Shown here piece after piece: positions 5,721-13,673 of a stretch of 48,746 nucleotides of DNA (position 1 is its first letter; each line of letters starts with the position of its first letter). The position numbers and the translations under genes are program-made. The stretch is from positions 1-48,746 of the forward strand of contig JAGXGH010000051.1 of NCBI GenBank assembly GCA_024636835.1, in the 5' to 3' direction. The notes under the pieces were generated by a model. The model had not been told where the DNA came from. It saw nothing but the letters and a program-made list of their open reading frames with translations, and did not search any database. This stretch comes from Verrucomicrobiales bacterium. Lineage in GTDB: Bacteria > Verrucomicrobiota > Verrucomicrobiia > Verrucomicrobiales > SLCJ01.

Positions 5721-8700
5721 GATATTTCCGTAGCGGTGCAGGGTTTCGGTAATCGACTGCTCGCGATACCAGAGCGGGAGCTCAAGTCGTGCGTTCCAAA
5801 TCACATCGACATCGGCGACACGCATTCCCGCTTCAATGGCGGCCATGCGAAGCTCGGCAGTCGCCCCGGGCGCACGTAGCAGATCTTTGGTCTTGGACTT
5901 CGATGGGAAACGCTCAAGCAGACCTTCGATCTTCTCTACGATGATCTCAATCTTGAGTGCATCCATCCAGTCCCGGCGGTTGCCGCAGGATATCTCATAT
6001 GGGGCTCCGATTGCTTCCGCAGCGAGAATCAATCGCGCGGCTTCAAGATCGGTGTGAGAGGATTTGATACGAATGGTCGATTTGTTGAAAGCGCGGTAGC
6101 GGAACACGTTTGCCTCGCAGCGCAGTCCGGTCGGATCGTGTTCTTTATTGAACTCGCGTTCCTCCCAGTAAGCGTCGCTTCCGGCGATCGCTTTCAAAGC
6201 TTCCGCTTCTTTAGGCAGCACTTTCAAAAGCTCTCCCAGAATCGGCAGCTTCGACTCAGCAACTTTGCTTGGTAGCTCGACGTTTTTCCAGATCGCAAAC
6301 TGTGGGACGTAATTAGGCCCGCCGGCTTTGGCACCGAGACCGAAGTAGGAACGCTTCCAGCCACCGAATGGCTGGCGTTGGACAATCGCTCCTGTGATGG
6401 GGCGGTTGATGTAAGCGTTCCCGACTTCAACCTTGTCTTTCCAGATGGCGATTTCCCTGTCGTCCAGCGAGTGAATACCGCCCGTCAGACCAAACTCGGA
6501 ATCGTTTTGGATACGTATCGCGTCATCGAGATTGTCGGCACGCACCACTCCCAACACGGGGCCGAAGCACTCGTTTTGTTGGAACCAATTGCCATGGGAA
6601 ACCCCGGTTTTCACACCCGGCGACCATAGGCACGGATTGTCATCTATCATTTTTGGTTCAAGCAACCATTTTTCGCCCGGCTCCAAAGTCGTCAGGGCCC
6701 GTTTGAGAGACTCGCCTGGCGGACGAATGATAGGCGTGGCGAACGATGCAAAATTCCATGAAGAGCCAACTGCCAATGACTCAGCGGCGTCTTTCAGTTG
6801 CTTGTGAAAATCCGGATCGTCGTAAACCTCGGCTTCGACAATCGCCAGGGAAGCAGCGGAGCATTTCTGACCGGAATGCCCGAAGGCACTTTTCACCAGG
6901 TCTTTGACCGCTTGGTCGATGTCGGAAGCAGCCGTGATGATGAGCGCGTTTTTCCCGCTGGTCTCAGCGAACAGGTGCAACTCCGGTTTCCAACCGAGGA
7001 ACATCTTCGCGGTCTCATAACCACCGGTCAAAATCACAGCGCCAATCCTGTCATCAGTGACCATGGATTTCCCGAGATCGTCGTCAGGGCATGGAACGAA
7101 CTGCAGAACATCGCGCGGGATACCTGCCTTCCAAAGCGCTTCAACCATCACCCATGCAGTGAGAACTGTTTCCGGAGCGGGCTTTAGAATAACCGTATTC
7201 CCGGTGACCAAAGCAGCCAGCACGCTGCCGCAGGGAATCGCAAATGGAAAATTCCATGGTGGAGTCACCAGCACGGTTCCAAACGCTTCGAAATCCGCTC
7301 CATCGCTGTCGATGGCCCGTGCATAGTAATTCGCAAAGTCGATCGCCTCGGAGATCTCGGCATCGCCTTCCATGATACTCTTGCCAGCGTCGCGCGTCAT
7401 GGTCGCAATCGCTTCTCCACGAATTTTTGCTATTTCCACTGCGGCTTTGCGTAGTAATTCACCGCGCTTTTCAAATCCCAACGCGACCCAGGCTTCACGT
7501 GAATCAACCGCGCATTTTAGCGATCTCTCGATCTGCTCCGCACCGGCCATGGCGTGAACATAGGAAACGGTTCCCGGGCGCGATGGATCCTCCACCGTAT
7601 CTTCGGTCTCGCCTTTTTCTTCCTGTCCATTAATCACCAGGGGAATAGTTGGAACGGTGGACTCGCGATGCTCGTCCACTTTCTCACGCGCCCACCTGGA
7701 GTTACTACGTAGCGCCCAGTCGGTGTCGGCCGCGTTTTCAAATTTCTCATCCGCGGACTTGATCTCAAATACCTCTTTGGTGCGGATCTGATCACGTTTG
7801 GATGTCGATCCAACATCATCTTTCCGTGCACATGCGGCGAGGAAACGCTTCTTCTGGCTTTCCCATGCGGCATTACCTACCTGAATAGAGAAAATATCGC
7901 GCAAGAAATTTTCTTCCGAAGTATTTTCATCAAGGCGACGGACCAAATAAGCAATCGCATGCTCGAAGTCTTCGTGCCTGACGATGGGTGCGTAGAGAAG
8001 CAGATCATTCGCAGCATCACGCACTGCCCGTGCCTGGTGATTCGCCATGCCTTCAAGCATTTCGAACTCCACACGATCAGAGACACCCTCGCGCTCACGC
8101 AATAGCAGTGCATAAGCGACATCGAAAAGATTGTGACTCGCGACACCGAGCTTCACTGCAGCGGCGGTCTCCGGATCGCAGCCTTCATGCAGCATGCGTT
8201 TGAAGTTCGCGTCGACTTCTTCCTTGCTCCCGTATGGAGCTGGCTGCCAGTCATGGAGCTCAGCATCAACGGATTCCATCGCCAGATTCGCGCCTTTTAC
8301 GATGCGAATCTTGATCGAAGCGCCTCCATCGGCCCGACGCTTCTTGGCCCATTTGTTGAGCTCTTTCTGATAGGTCCAAGCGTCCGGAAGATAGGCCTGC
8401 AGAACGATGCCTGCCTCAAGTTTCATGAACTCCGGCTCTTCCAAAACTTCACGGAACACATCGCACGTCAGGCGAAGATCCCGATATTCCTCCATGTCCA
8501 AATTGATAAACGTTGGTTTCTCCTTATTCAGATTCGCGATTGCGGCGCGGTAAATTTTACGGAGACGTTCCTTGATTTCAGATTTGGTATTCTCGTAAGC
8601 AACCAAGTGGATCTGACTGTAGATCGAAGAAACTTTAACCGAGACGTAGGTGATGTCGGGATCGGCAATGTGATCGAGAATAATCTGAATACGGTGACGC

Positions 8701-9221
8701 GCCTCCTCTTCACCCAGCACTGCCTCACCGAGCTGGTTGAGGTTCATACGCATCCCCGCTTCACGTCTCGCTTTGAGGTGGGGTTTGAGTTTATGTTCCT
8801 CCGCTGGCAGAATCACCGAGGCACTTTCATGACGCATCGCGGTGGTGATGGCTGGCATCACGATATCCGGGAGAAATGCCGAAACAGTAGAACCAACACT
8901 CATCGCTGCCCGTTCATGGATAGGGAGGTATTCCGGAATACCGAAAGAATCCACCAAGTGACGGAACTGGGCGGCAGACCGCTTCATCGAGGGGGGGCGG
9001 AAAATCTGATCCGCCATAGCCAGGGTAAACGCCTTCCCTGAAGGATCGTCCATCATCTTCGCCAATTTCGAGCCCTGCCTCTTCTCTGACCTGGTCTCGG
9101 ATTTCCTGCTGGTATTCAGCAACTGCGCGGCAAGATCCACGGCACGTTCCGCGAGGGTCTGATCGTCCCCGGGATGGTTTTTGATGTCTGAGATAAGTTG
9201 GTCGATTGGCGGATAATTCAT
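5649..9221 (-). CDS. putA: bifunctional proline dehydrogenase / L-glutamate gamma-semialdehyde dehydrogenase
   Basis: 1190 residues; oxidises proline to pyrroline-5-carboxylate (FAD) and then to glutamate (NAD). The N-terminal half is the PRODH barrel (VKVSSIYSQIHL about 185-200, INLDMEEYRDLRLT about 240, IVKGANLAMES about 305, ending with LVRRLDEN). The second half is an aldehyde dehydrogenase: VTPPWNFPFA, FAETSGKN with Glu753, GHSGQKCSA with catalytic Cys787, then PFGGWKRS. No ribbon-helix-helix DNA-binding domain precedes the barrel, so it is not the self-regulating type. The last 23 residues (NPLSPLSDLPNN to the TAG) are encoded by repeat R2; the ancestral end was probably near HRYGNI. 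It stands alone between R2 and R3. Confidence 0.95.
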   Translation of the reverse strand: MNYPPIDQLISDIKNHPGDDQTLAERAVDLAAQLLNTSRKSETRSEKRQGSKLAKMMDDPSGKAFTLAMADQIFRPPSMKRSAAQFRHLVDSFGIPEYLPIHERAAMSVGSTVSAFLPDIVMPAITTAMRHESASVILPAEEHKLKPHLKARREAGMRMNLNQLGEAVLGEEEARHRIQIILDHIADPDITYVSVKVSSIYSQIHLVAYENTKSEIKERLRKIYRAAIANLNKEKPTFINLDMEEYRDLRLTCDVFREVLEEPEFMKLEAGIVLQAYLPDAWTYQKELNKWAKKRRADGGASIKIRIVKGANLAMESVDAELHDWQPAPYGSKEEVDANFKRMLHEGCDPETAAAVKLGVASHNLFDVAYALLLREREGVSDRVEFEMLEGMANHQARAVRDAANDLLLYAPIVRHEDFEHAIAYLVRRLDENTSEENFLRDIFSIQVGNAAWESQKKRFLAACARKDDVGSTSKRDQIRTKEVFEIKSADEKFENAADTDWALRSNSRWAREKVDEHRESTVPTIPLVINGQEEKGETEDTVEDPSRPGTVSYVHAMAGAEQIERSLKCAVDSREAWVALGFEKRGELLRKAAVEIAKIRGEAIATMTRDAGKSIMEGDAEISEAIDFANYYARAIDSDGADFEAFGTVLVTPPWNFPFAIPCGSVLAALVTGNTVILKPAPETVLTAWVMVEALWKAGIPRDVLQFVPCPDDDLGKSMVTDDRIGAVILTGGYETAKMFLGWKPELHLFAETSGKNALIITAASDIDQAVKDLVKSAFGHSGQKCSAASLAIVEAEVYDDPDFHKQLKDAAESLAVGSSWNFASFATPIIRPPGESLKRALTTLEPGEKWLLEPKMIDDNPCLWSPGVKTGVSHGNWFQQNECFGPVLGVVRADNLDDAIRIQNDSEFGLTGGIHSLDDREIAIWKDKVEVGNAYINRPITGAIVQRQPFGGWKRSYFGLGAKAGGPNYVPQFAIWKNVELPSKVAESKLPILGELLKVLPKEAEALKAIAGSDAYWEEREFNKEHDPTGLRCEANVFRYRAFNKSTIRIKSSHTDLEAARLILAAEAIGAPYEISCGNRRDWMDALKIEIIVEKIEGLLERFPSKSKTKDLLRAPGATAELRMAAIEAGMRVADVDVIWNARLELPLWYREQSITETLHRYGNINPLSPLSDLPNNVLRDTTQKANS

Positions 9222-9394
9222 ATAATAAGTGTGCCCAGGCCCTATTTGACCGATTCGGGAGCTGTTTCGTGTGAGGGACTACCGTGACAGAGAAGCGCGG
9301 TTTTTCAAATGCTTCTGTCCGAACAGCTGAATCAAGCAGCTCCCAAGCCAGACTCATACGCGCTCAAAAAAGAGTGTAAACTCCTGCCGAATAT

Positions 9395-9443
9395 TGCTAG
9401 GAATTTGCTTTTTGCGTGGTGTCCCTGAGGACCTTGTTGGGGA
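9395..9443 (+). repeat. dispersed repeat R3 (type II, truncated)
   Basis: The left 49 bases match R2 with one substitution, then the G-rich half is missing and is replaced at 9445-9470 by AATGTTTGACCTGACGTC and TTCTGACG. That is the end of the 59-bp tandem unit at 3785. It lies between the putA start and the stop of the 1321-aa protein gene. The 170 bp between it and putA hold no recognisable gene. Confidence 0.8.
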
Positions 9444-9444
9444 T

Positions 9445-9470
9445 AATGTTTGACCTGACGTCTTCTGACG
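9445..9470. repeat. third copy (partial) of the GACGTC tandem-unit sequence
   Basis: AATGTTTGACCTGACGTC is identical to the segments within 3811-3830 and 3870-3889; the following TCTGACG matches copy 1 after a short deletion of T bases. It is joined directly to truncated repeat R3, so two repeat families meet at this point. Confidence 0.65.
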
Positions 9471-9510
9471 CATAATCCAAAGAGGCGCAAAACTCGCGGT
9501 ATGCCCTATT

Positions 9511-12500
9511 TCAGGGAAATAGCGCACACCAACGTTCTTTCCAATACTTATAAGTCTCCGAGTCCGGCAGCTCAAGCAACCGAGCTTGCCAGTACCCATC
9601 GACCAAACCTCGCGCGGCTTTTAGACTAGCGGAATCTCCTTTTTTCTTGAGCGCCGCAGAGATGTCTGCGGCGAGCTTCGGCTCATAGGGCGCAAGCTGG
9701 AGAAGCCGAAGCACCGATGACTGAACACCTGCAGAATCATTCTCTTTTACACAAACCAAACCACGGACTCGTTGCATTTCCGCCATCTCCTCTCGACCTG
9801 ACAGCCCGATGTCTTCACTGCCGATGGGAGGCACCGTCACGATCAGGTAGCGCTGATAATAGGCCAAGGCCTCTGAAAACTTACCCGCTTTCACAAGCGT
9901 GCGGGCAGCATACAGCAGGCGTTCACTGTCCGAGTAATTGGTCCACGGGTTCGCACAGGCATCAACATACGCTGATGCCATCTCTGCGGGCAGGTCCATC
10001 AACGCCAAGTAACGAAGCACGGTTGTAAATCCACGCGTGCCACCGGATGAGCTAAAGGTGCGCGCGCTGCTATTCTTTACCACCTTCCACCTGACTTCTT
10101 GCCGATAGAGATTACGATCAAGCAACAGGCGAATAACAATACCCTTGAGTAAGCCATCAGCCTTATCCGCTTCTCCCTTTTTGTTAAGCTTGGACACCTC
10201 CGCGAGTCCGTCGATGAGCACAAAATCACCTGCATGCGGATCTGTTTTGGCACCGGGCTTTGGTGTGAAGCTTGCCTGAATTCTCGTCTTGCCTTTGAGC
10301 GGTGGATGCGTGGTTTCTCCCGTCCAATGGTTACTGACCCATTGTGATTCCAACCATTTAAGCTCAGCCGCAGAAGCCTTGCGCTCACGCAACAAATCAC
10401 CTGTTGTCTTTTTGAATTCATCAGGCACTTTGCCTGCATTCGCAAGATCGAGGAATACCAGCTGCAACGCTTGTAGCAGTTCTGTGTTATCCAGTGAGCC
10501 GTGATGTTTGATGATCAAGGCAAGCATCTCACGACCGCGATCCTCGGCTTTTTCTTGCCCAAGGATTGCCGCAAGCCGCTCCATACGCTGAGCCGGTTTA
10601 TCCTCCGGCCACTCAAGATGCGCGATCCGAGTAGCTTGTTGATATCCGCTTACTACGACTCTCGTGTATCCGCCTGTAGTCCCAACTCTGACATGCTTGA
10701 AATCATGTGGCTGCACAGATTCCTCCATCAGCGGCCTCATGGCAGCAAAGGCAAGATCTCCATGACCAAGCAGCATCAGCGCTTCTGCCGCGATAACCTT
10801 GTGCATGGACTTACCCCTCAAAGCATCAGGTCGTCCAAATACCGTGCAGCTCTCGCTTTTCGCAAGATCCACCGTAATACGTATCGCACGCGCTCGGTCA
10901 GGCAACAAATCAAGGTGCTGCAAGTATTCTGACATGACCATTGCCGGAGCTGGTTCTCCAGACGCAATGGCGCCGGTCAGCTTGGCTTCGAGACGTGCAG
11001 ATAATTCTGCATCCCGAGCCATTTCAGAAAGATCATCATCTCTCATCGCCTGACCATTTAGCAGGGCCAACACAGGCTCGTCTCTGAAATAATGCCGGTT
11101 CGTTAGTTCGGATTTCTCAGAAAGGATTGCAATGGCAGCGCGCATCGCCTCCCTCCTTTTGCCGTCCTCGTTGACCCAATGGGTTGCGCTAATCGCATTA
11201 TCCCATGCCTGCGCTTCTATAGCCATACGAAGTCGAAGCTCTCCGCCCTCATTCCCGAAATCCAAGTCCAGCGCCTCCTTCTTCTTTCCTAACTCAAGCA
11301 GCAATCTCGCCTTCTTTGAATTTCGGACCGCTTCTGTTAGGATGAAATTCTCTTTGAGCTCATTTAAACCCGCTAACGCTTCCTCACCACGACCCAGCAA
11401 TACTATCGCGGGGACGAAGTTCGAATCGTAATCCCCTGAGATATCCGGATTAGACAGAAAACCCTCGATCAAAAAATCACCTGCCAAGGTGGCCTCACCC
11501 GCGATCCATGCATCGCGAGCAAAGTCGCGAGCATCATGACTGCTAATCAGAGGCTTCGCATCTTTGTTGTCGAAGCGCTGTCTGAGCAGCTTAGCGATAG
11601 TGATGGCACTTCTGATGCGGCCAGAGTCTGGCTTCTCTGAGCTATTCAGCCGTGAGTATATATTTTGCAGTGTCTCTTCGCTTGTTTCTGCAGGTGGAAG
11701 CAAGGCATTGACATCAACCGATGAGTTCATGGCCATCAGATCAGCCAGCAAATACCCCGCGTTTCTTGCGAGCGGATTGGGAATTTCACGAGAATCCCTG
11801 TTAGATCCATGCGGATAATCCACCTTAACCGACTTGGTATAGGACAACAACGCGAGCGCGCTTTCCTTAAATTGATCCTTCTTCCATAGCTTGGCAGCCG
11901 AATAAAGCGCCTGTGTGCTGAAGCTTCCATCTGCAAGTAGATCTGGATAGCGGACTTCCCAAGCAGCAGCCAAAGCCAACACAGGTTCAATCGTTGACTT
12001 GTCGATTCCAATCGAGGTCATCGCGCCATCGAGAAGATGCCGCAAGGTTTCCACCGAGCATTGGTCATCCGGAATCCCTTTAGCAATCTCGTTCCTCATC
12101 AAAATGAGAGCCCCAAGACTTTTGAGCGAATCGGCTTCTTTCTCAAACTCATGAAGCAGCACAGCTTCACCTAATTTGCCTCTGCGTGCCATCACTAGGT
12201 GATAAAGCGGAACTGGACCATGCTCCCTAGCTGCTTGCAACCAATCATCACTTTTTGCCCAACGATCAAAACAGGCAACCTTCTCATCAATATCAGAATA
12301 TCCCATGCTCGGGCGTGACATCGGAAACCAAACCGAGAGCAAATTGCTCATGCGCAGCAATGCCTCAGGATCAGAGATGGCAGGAAGTCCATTGGGTAAG
12401 TTCGTGGGATCCGCTCCCATCGCTTTTGAAAACTCTTGAAGTAACTCATACCTCAATATGTTTCTTTGATCCGCATCCGGCTTTTGTGCTAACGCGAGCT

Positions 12501-13476
12501 TCATCGCTTCCACCACATCTCCGCTAGATAGTAGACGACTTACCTCAAGCTGGATGACATCTGATGGCAGCCTCTTTGCTAAACCTTCATGTGCAGCTAG
12601 ATACTTTTTATAGAATGGCATCGCAACGGCGTCGCGCCCACGACTCATCATCAAAATTAAATAACCAAGTGCTACATCTTCACTTAGCTCTTCAATATTT
12701 TTTGGCTGCCACTTACTGAGAGCCGTCGCAGCCATGCGGGCCGCCATCTGACGGCTGTTGTCGTCCGTAATCTTTGGAAGATAAGCCAACAAATCCTCTG
12801 GCCTAGCATTGGCCAGTAAATAGTCAACCTCAAGGGAAGCCTGCGCGTTCTTGAGATACTCTCCGATAGACGGGACAAGCTCCCGCCATTTCTTGTATAA
12901 CGCAATTGTTTCATCAGACCTGACGTCTCGCATGCCAGATAAGATATAGCCTAGCATCGCTGGTGAGAGATTACGAACATCCAGAGCATCTACGTCCTCC
13001 TGGTTTGCAGCAGCAGACCTATTGAAGCGCTGCGCCCATTGTAGTTCCGCTCCCGCTGAGAGCGCTTTTTCATTGGTAATCCGACTATAGATCAAGACGA
13101 GCGAGTTGAGATGACCCGGTGCTTGCCGAGTTAAACTCTCGAGTAACCTAACTTGCTCTTCATCCTTCAGGTCTGAGAATTGAAACACGTCTTTCTGAAG
13201 CTGCAAAGGTAGCCGTGGATCGATTCCCCGCAATGCCATCAGCAGGCGCGTGGCTCGTGCAGCCACCCATGGGTTAGAATCCTTCGACAGCTCCAAGATA
13301 GACGCCTCGGCCTCAGCGCCACGAGCGGCCAATTGCTCCTCCGCCTGTTGCCGCACTGATGGGTCCCCGCTTCCGAGTGACGCCGCCCATTGATCGATGG
13401 ACACCGCTTCCTCACCTGAGGACATAAGAACGAAGCATAAGCTCAGCCATCCAATACGATAGTGTGACATAGTCAC
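9511..13476 (-). CDS. large secreted HEAT/TPR-like repeat protein, function unknown
   Basis: 1321 residues. A signal-like hydrophobic segment (IGWLSLCFVLMSSG) lies at the N terminus; a second ATG two codons downstream is an equally good start. Residues about 30-90 look like HEAT repeats (DPSVRQQAEEQLAARG, NPWVAARATRLLMALRG). The rest is almost entirely alpha-helical with many Ala/Leu-rich helix pairs, as in TPR superhelices, and no catalytic motif stands out. Near the C terminus KAGKFSEALAYYQRYL is a clear TPR helix pair. A scaffold role at the cell surface or in the periplasm is inferred from fold type only. It stands alone between R3 and R4; its stop is about 40 bp from the R3 chimera. Confidence 0.65.
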   Translation of the reverse strand: MTMSHYRIGWLSLCFVLMSSGEEAVSIDQWAASLGSGDPSVRQQAEEQLAARGAEAEASILELSKDSNPWVAARATRLLMALRGIDPRLPLQLQKDVFQFSDLKDEEQVRLLESLTRQAPGHLNSLVLIYSRITNEKALSAGAELQWAQRFNRSAAANQEDVDALDVRNLSPAMLGYILSGMRDVRSDETIALYKKWRELVPSIGEYLKNAQASLEVDYLLANARPEDLLAYLPKITDDNSRQMAARMAATALSKWQPKNIEELSEDVALGYLILMMSRGRDAVAMPFYKKYLAAHEGLAKRLPSDVIQLEVSRLLSSGDVVEAMKLALAQKPDADQRNILRYELLQEFSKAMGADPTNLPNGLPAISDPEALLRMSNLLSVWFPMSRPSMGYSDIDEKVACFDRWAKSDDWLQAAREHGPVPLYHLVMARRGKLGEAVLLHEFEKEADSLKSLGALILMRNEIAKGIPDDQCSVETLRHLLDGAMTSIGIDKSTIEPVLALAAAWEVRYPDLLADGSFSTQALYSAAKLWKKDQFKESALALLSYTKSVKVDYPHGSNRDSREIPNPLARNAGYLLADLMAMNSSVDVNALLPPAETSEETLQNIYSRLNSSEKPDSGRIRSAITIAKLLRQRFDNKDAKPLISSHDARDFARDAWIAGEATLAGDFLIEGFLSNPDISGDYDSNFVPAIVLLGRGEEALAGLNELKENFILTEAVRNSKKARLLLELGKKKEALDLDFGNEGGELRLRMAIEAQAWDNAISATHWVNEDGKRREAMRAAIAILSEKSELTNRHYFRDEPVLALLNGQAMRDDDLSEMARDAELSARLEAKLTGAIASGEPAPAMVMSEYLQHLDLLPDRARAIRITVDLAKSESCTVFGRPDALRGKSMHKVIAAEALMLLGHGDLAFAAMRPLMEESVQPHDFKHVRVGTTGGYTRVVVSGYQQATRIAHLEWPEDKPAQRMERLAAILGQEKAEDRGREMLALIIKHHGSLDNTELLQALQLVFLDLANAGKVPDEFKKTTGDLLRERKASAAELKWLESQWVSNHWTGETTHPPLKGKTRIQASFTPKPGAKTDPHAGDFVLIDGLAEVSKLNKKGEADKADGLLKGIVIRLLLDRNLYRQEVRWKVVKNSSARTFSSSGGTRGFTTVLRYLALMDLPAEMASAYVDACANPWTNYSDSERLLYAARTLVKAGKFSEALAYYQRYLIVTVPPIGSEDIGLSGREEMAEMQRVRGLVCVKENDSAGVQSSVLRLLQLAPYEPKLAADISAALKKKGDSASLKAARGLVDGYWQARLLELPDSETYKYWKERWCALFP

Positions 13477-13600
13477 CGGTTATTGCTCCACTACTCGGCC
13501 AACACAAGCCACAAATCGCCCCCCCCTAACAACTATTCTGACATTTTGCCCCTAGCTGCCATGGATACTTTAGTAGTTTGGGCAACAACCTCCGGATGGA

Positions 13601-13673
13601 TGCTAGGAATTTGCTTTTTCACCCCCGGCGAGAATACCCCAAGGGGCCCGCATAGGCAGGGGAAAAGGGGGTG
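13601..13673 (+). repeat. dispersed repeat R4 (type I)
   Basis: Full type I copy with core, CCCCC run, CGAGAATACCCC, AAGGGGCCCGC and GGGGAAAAGGGGG. Its G-rich end touches the TAA stop (13674-13676) of the Ig-like protein gene. In the 124 bp between it and the next gene, the minus strand can be read as HPEVVAQTTKVSMAARGK to a stop at 13533-13535; this may be another gene scrap but I cannot name it. Confidence 0.9.

Noticed and set aside
8133..9041. 302-codon plus-strand frame antisense to putA
   Set aside because: It lies fully inside the PRODH domain of PutA, which is unambiguous.
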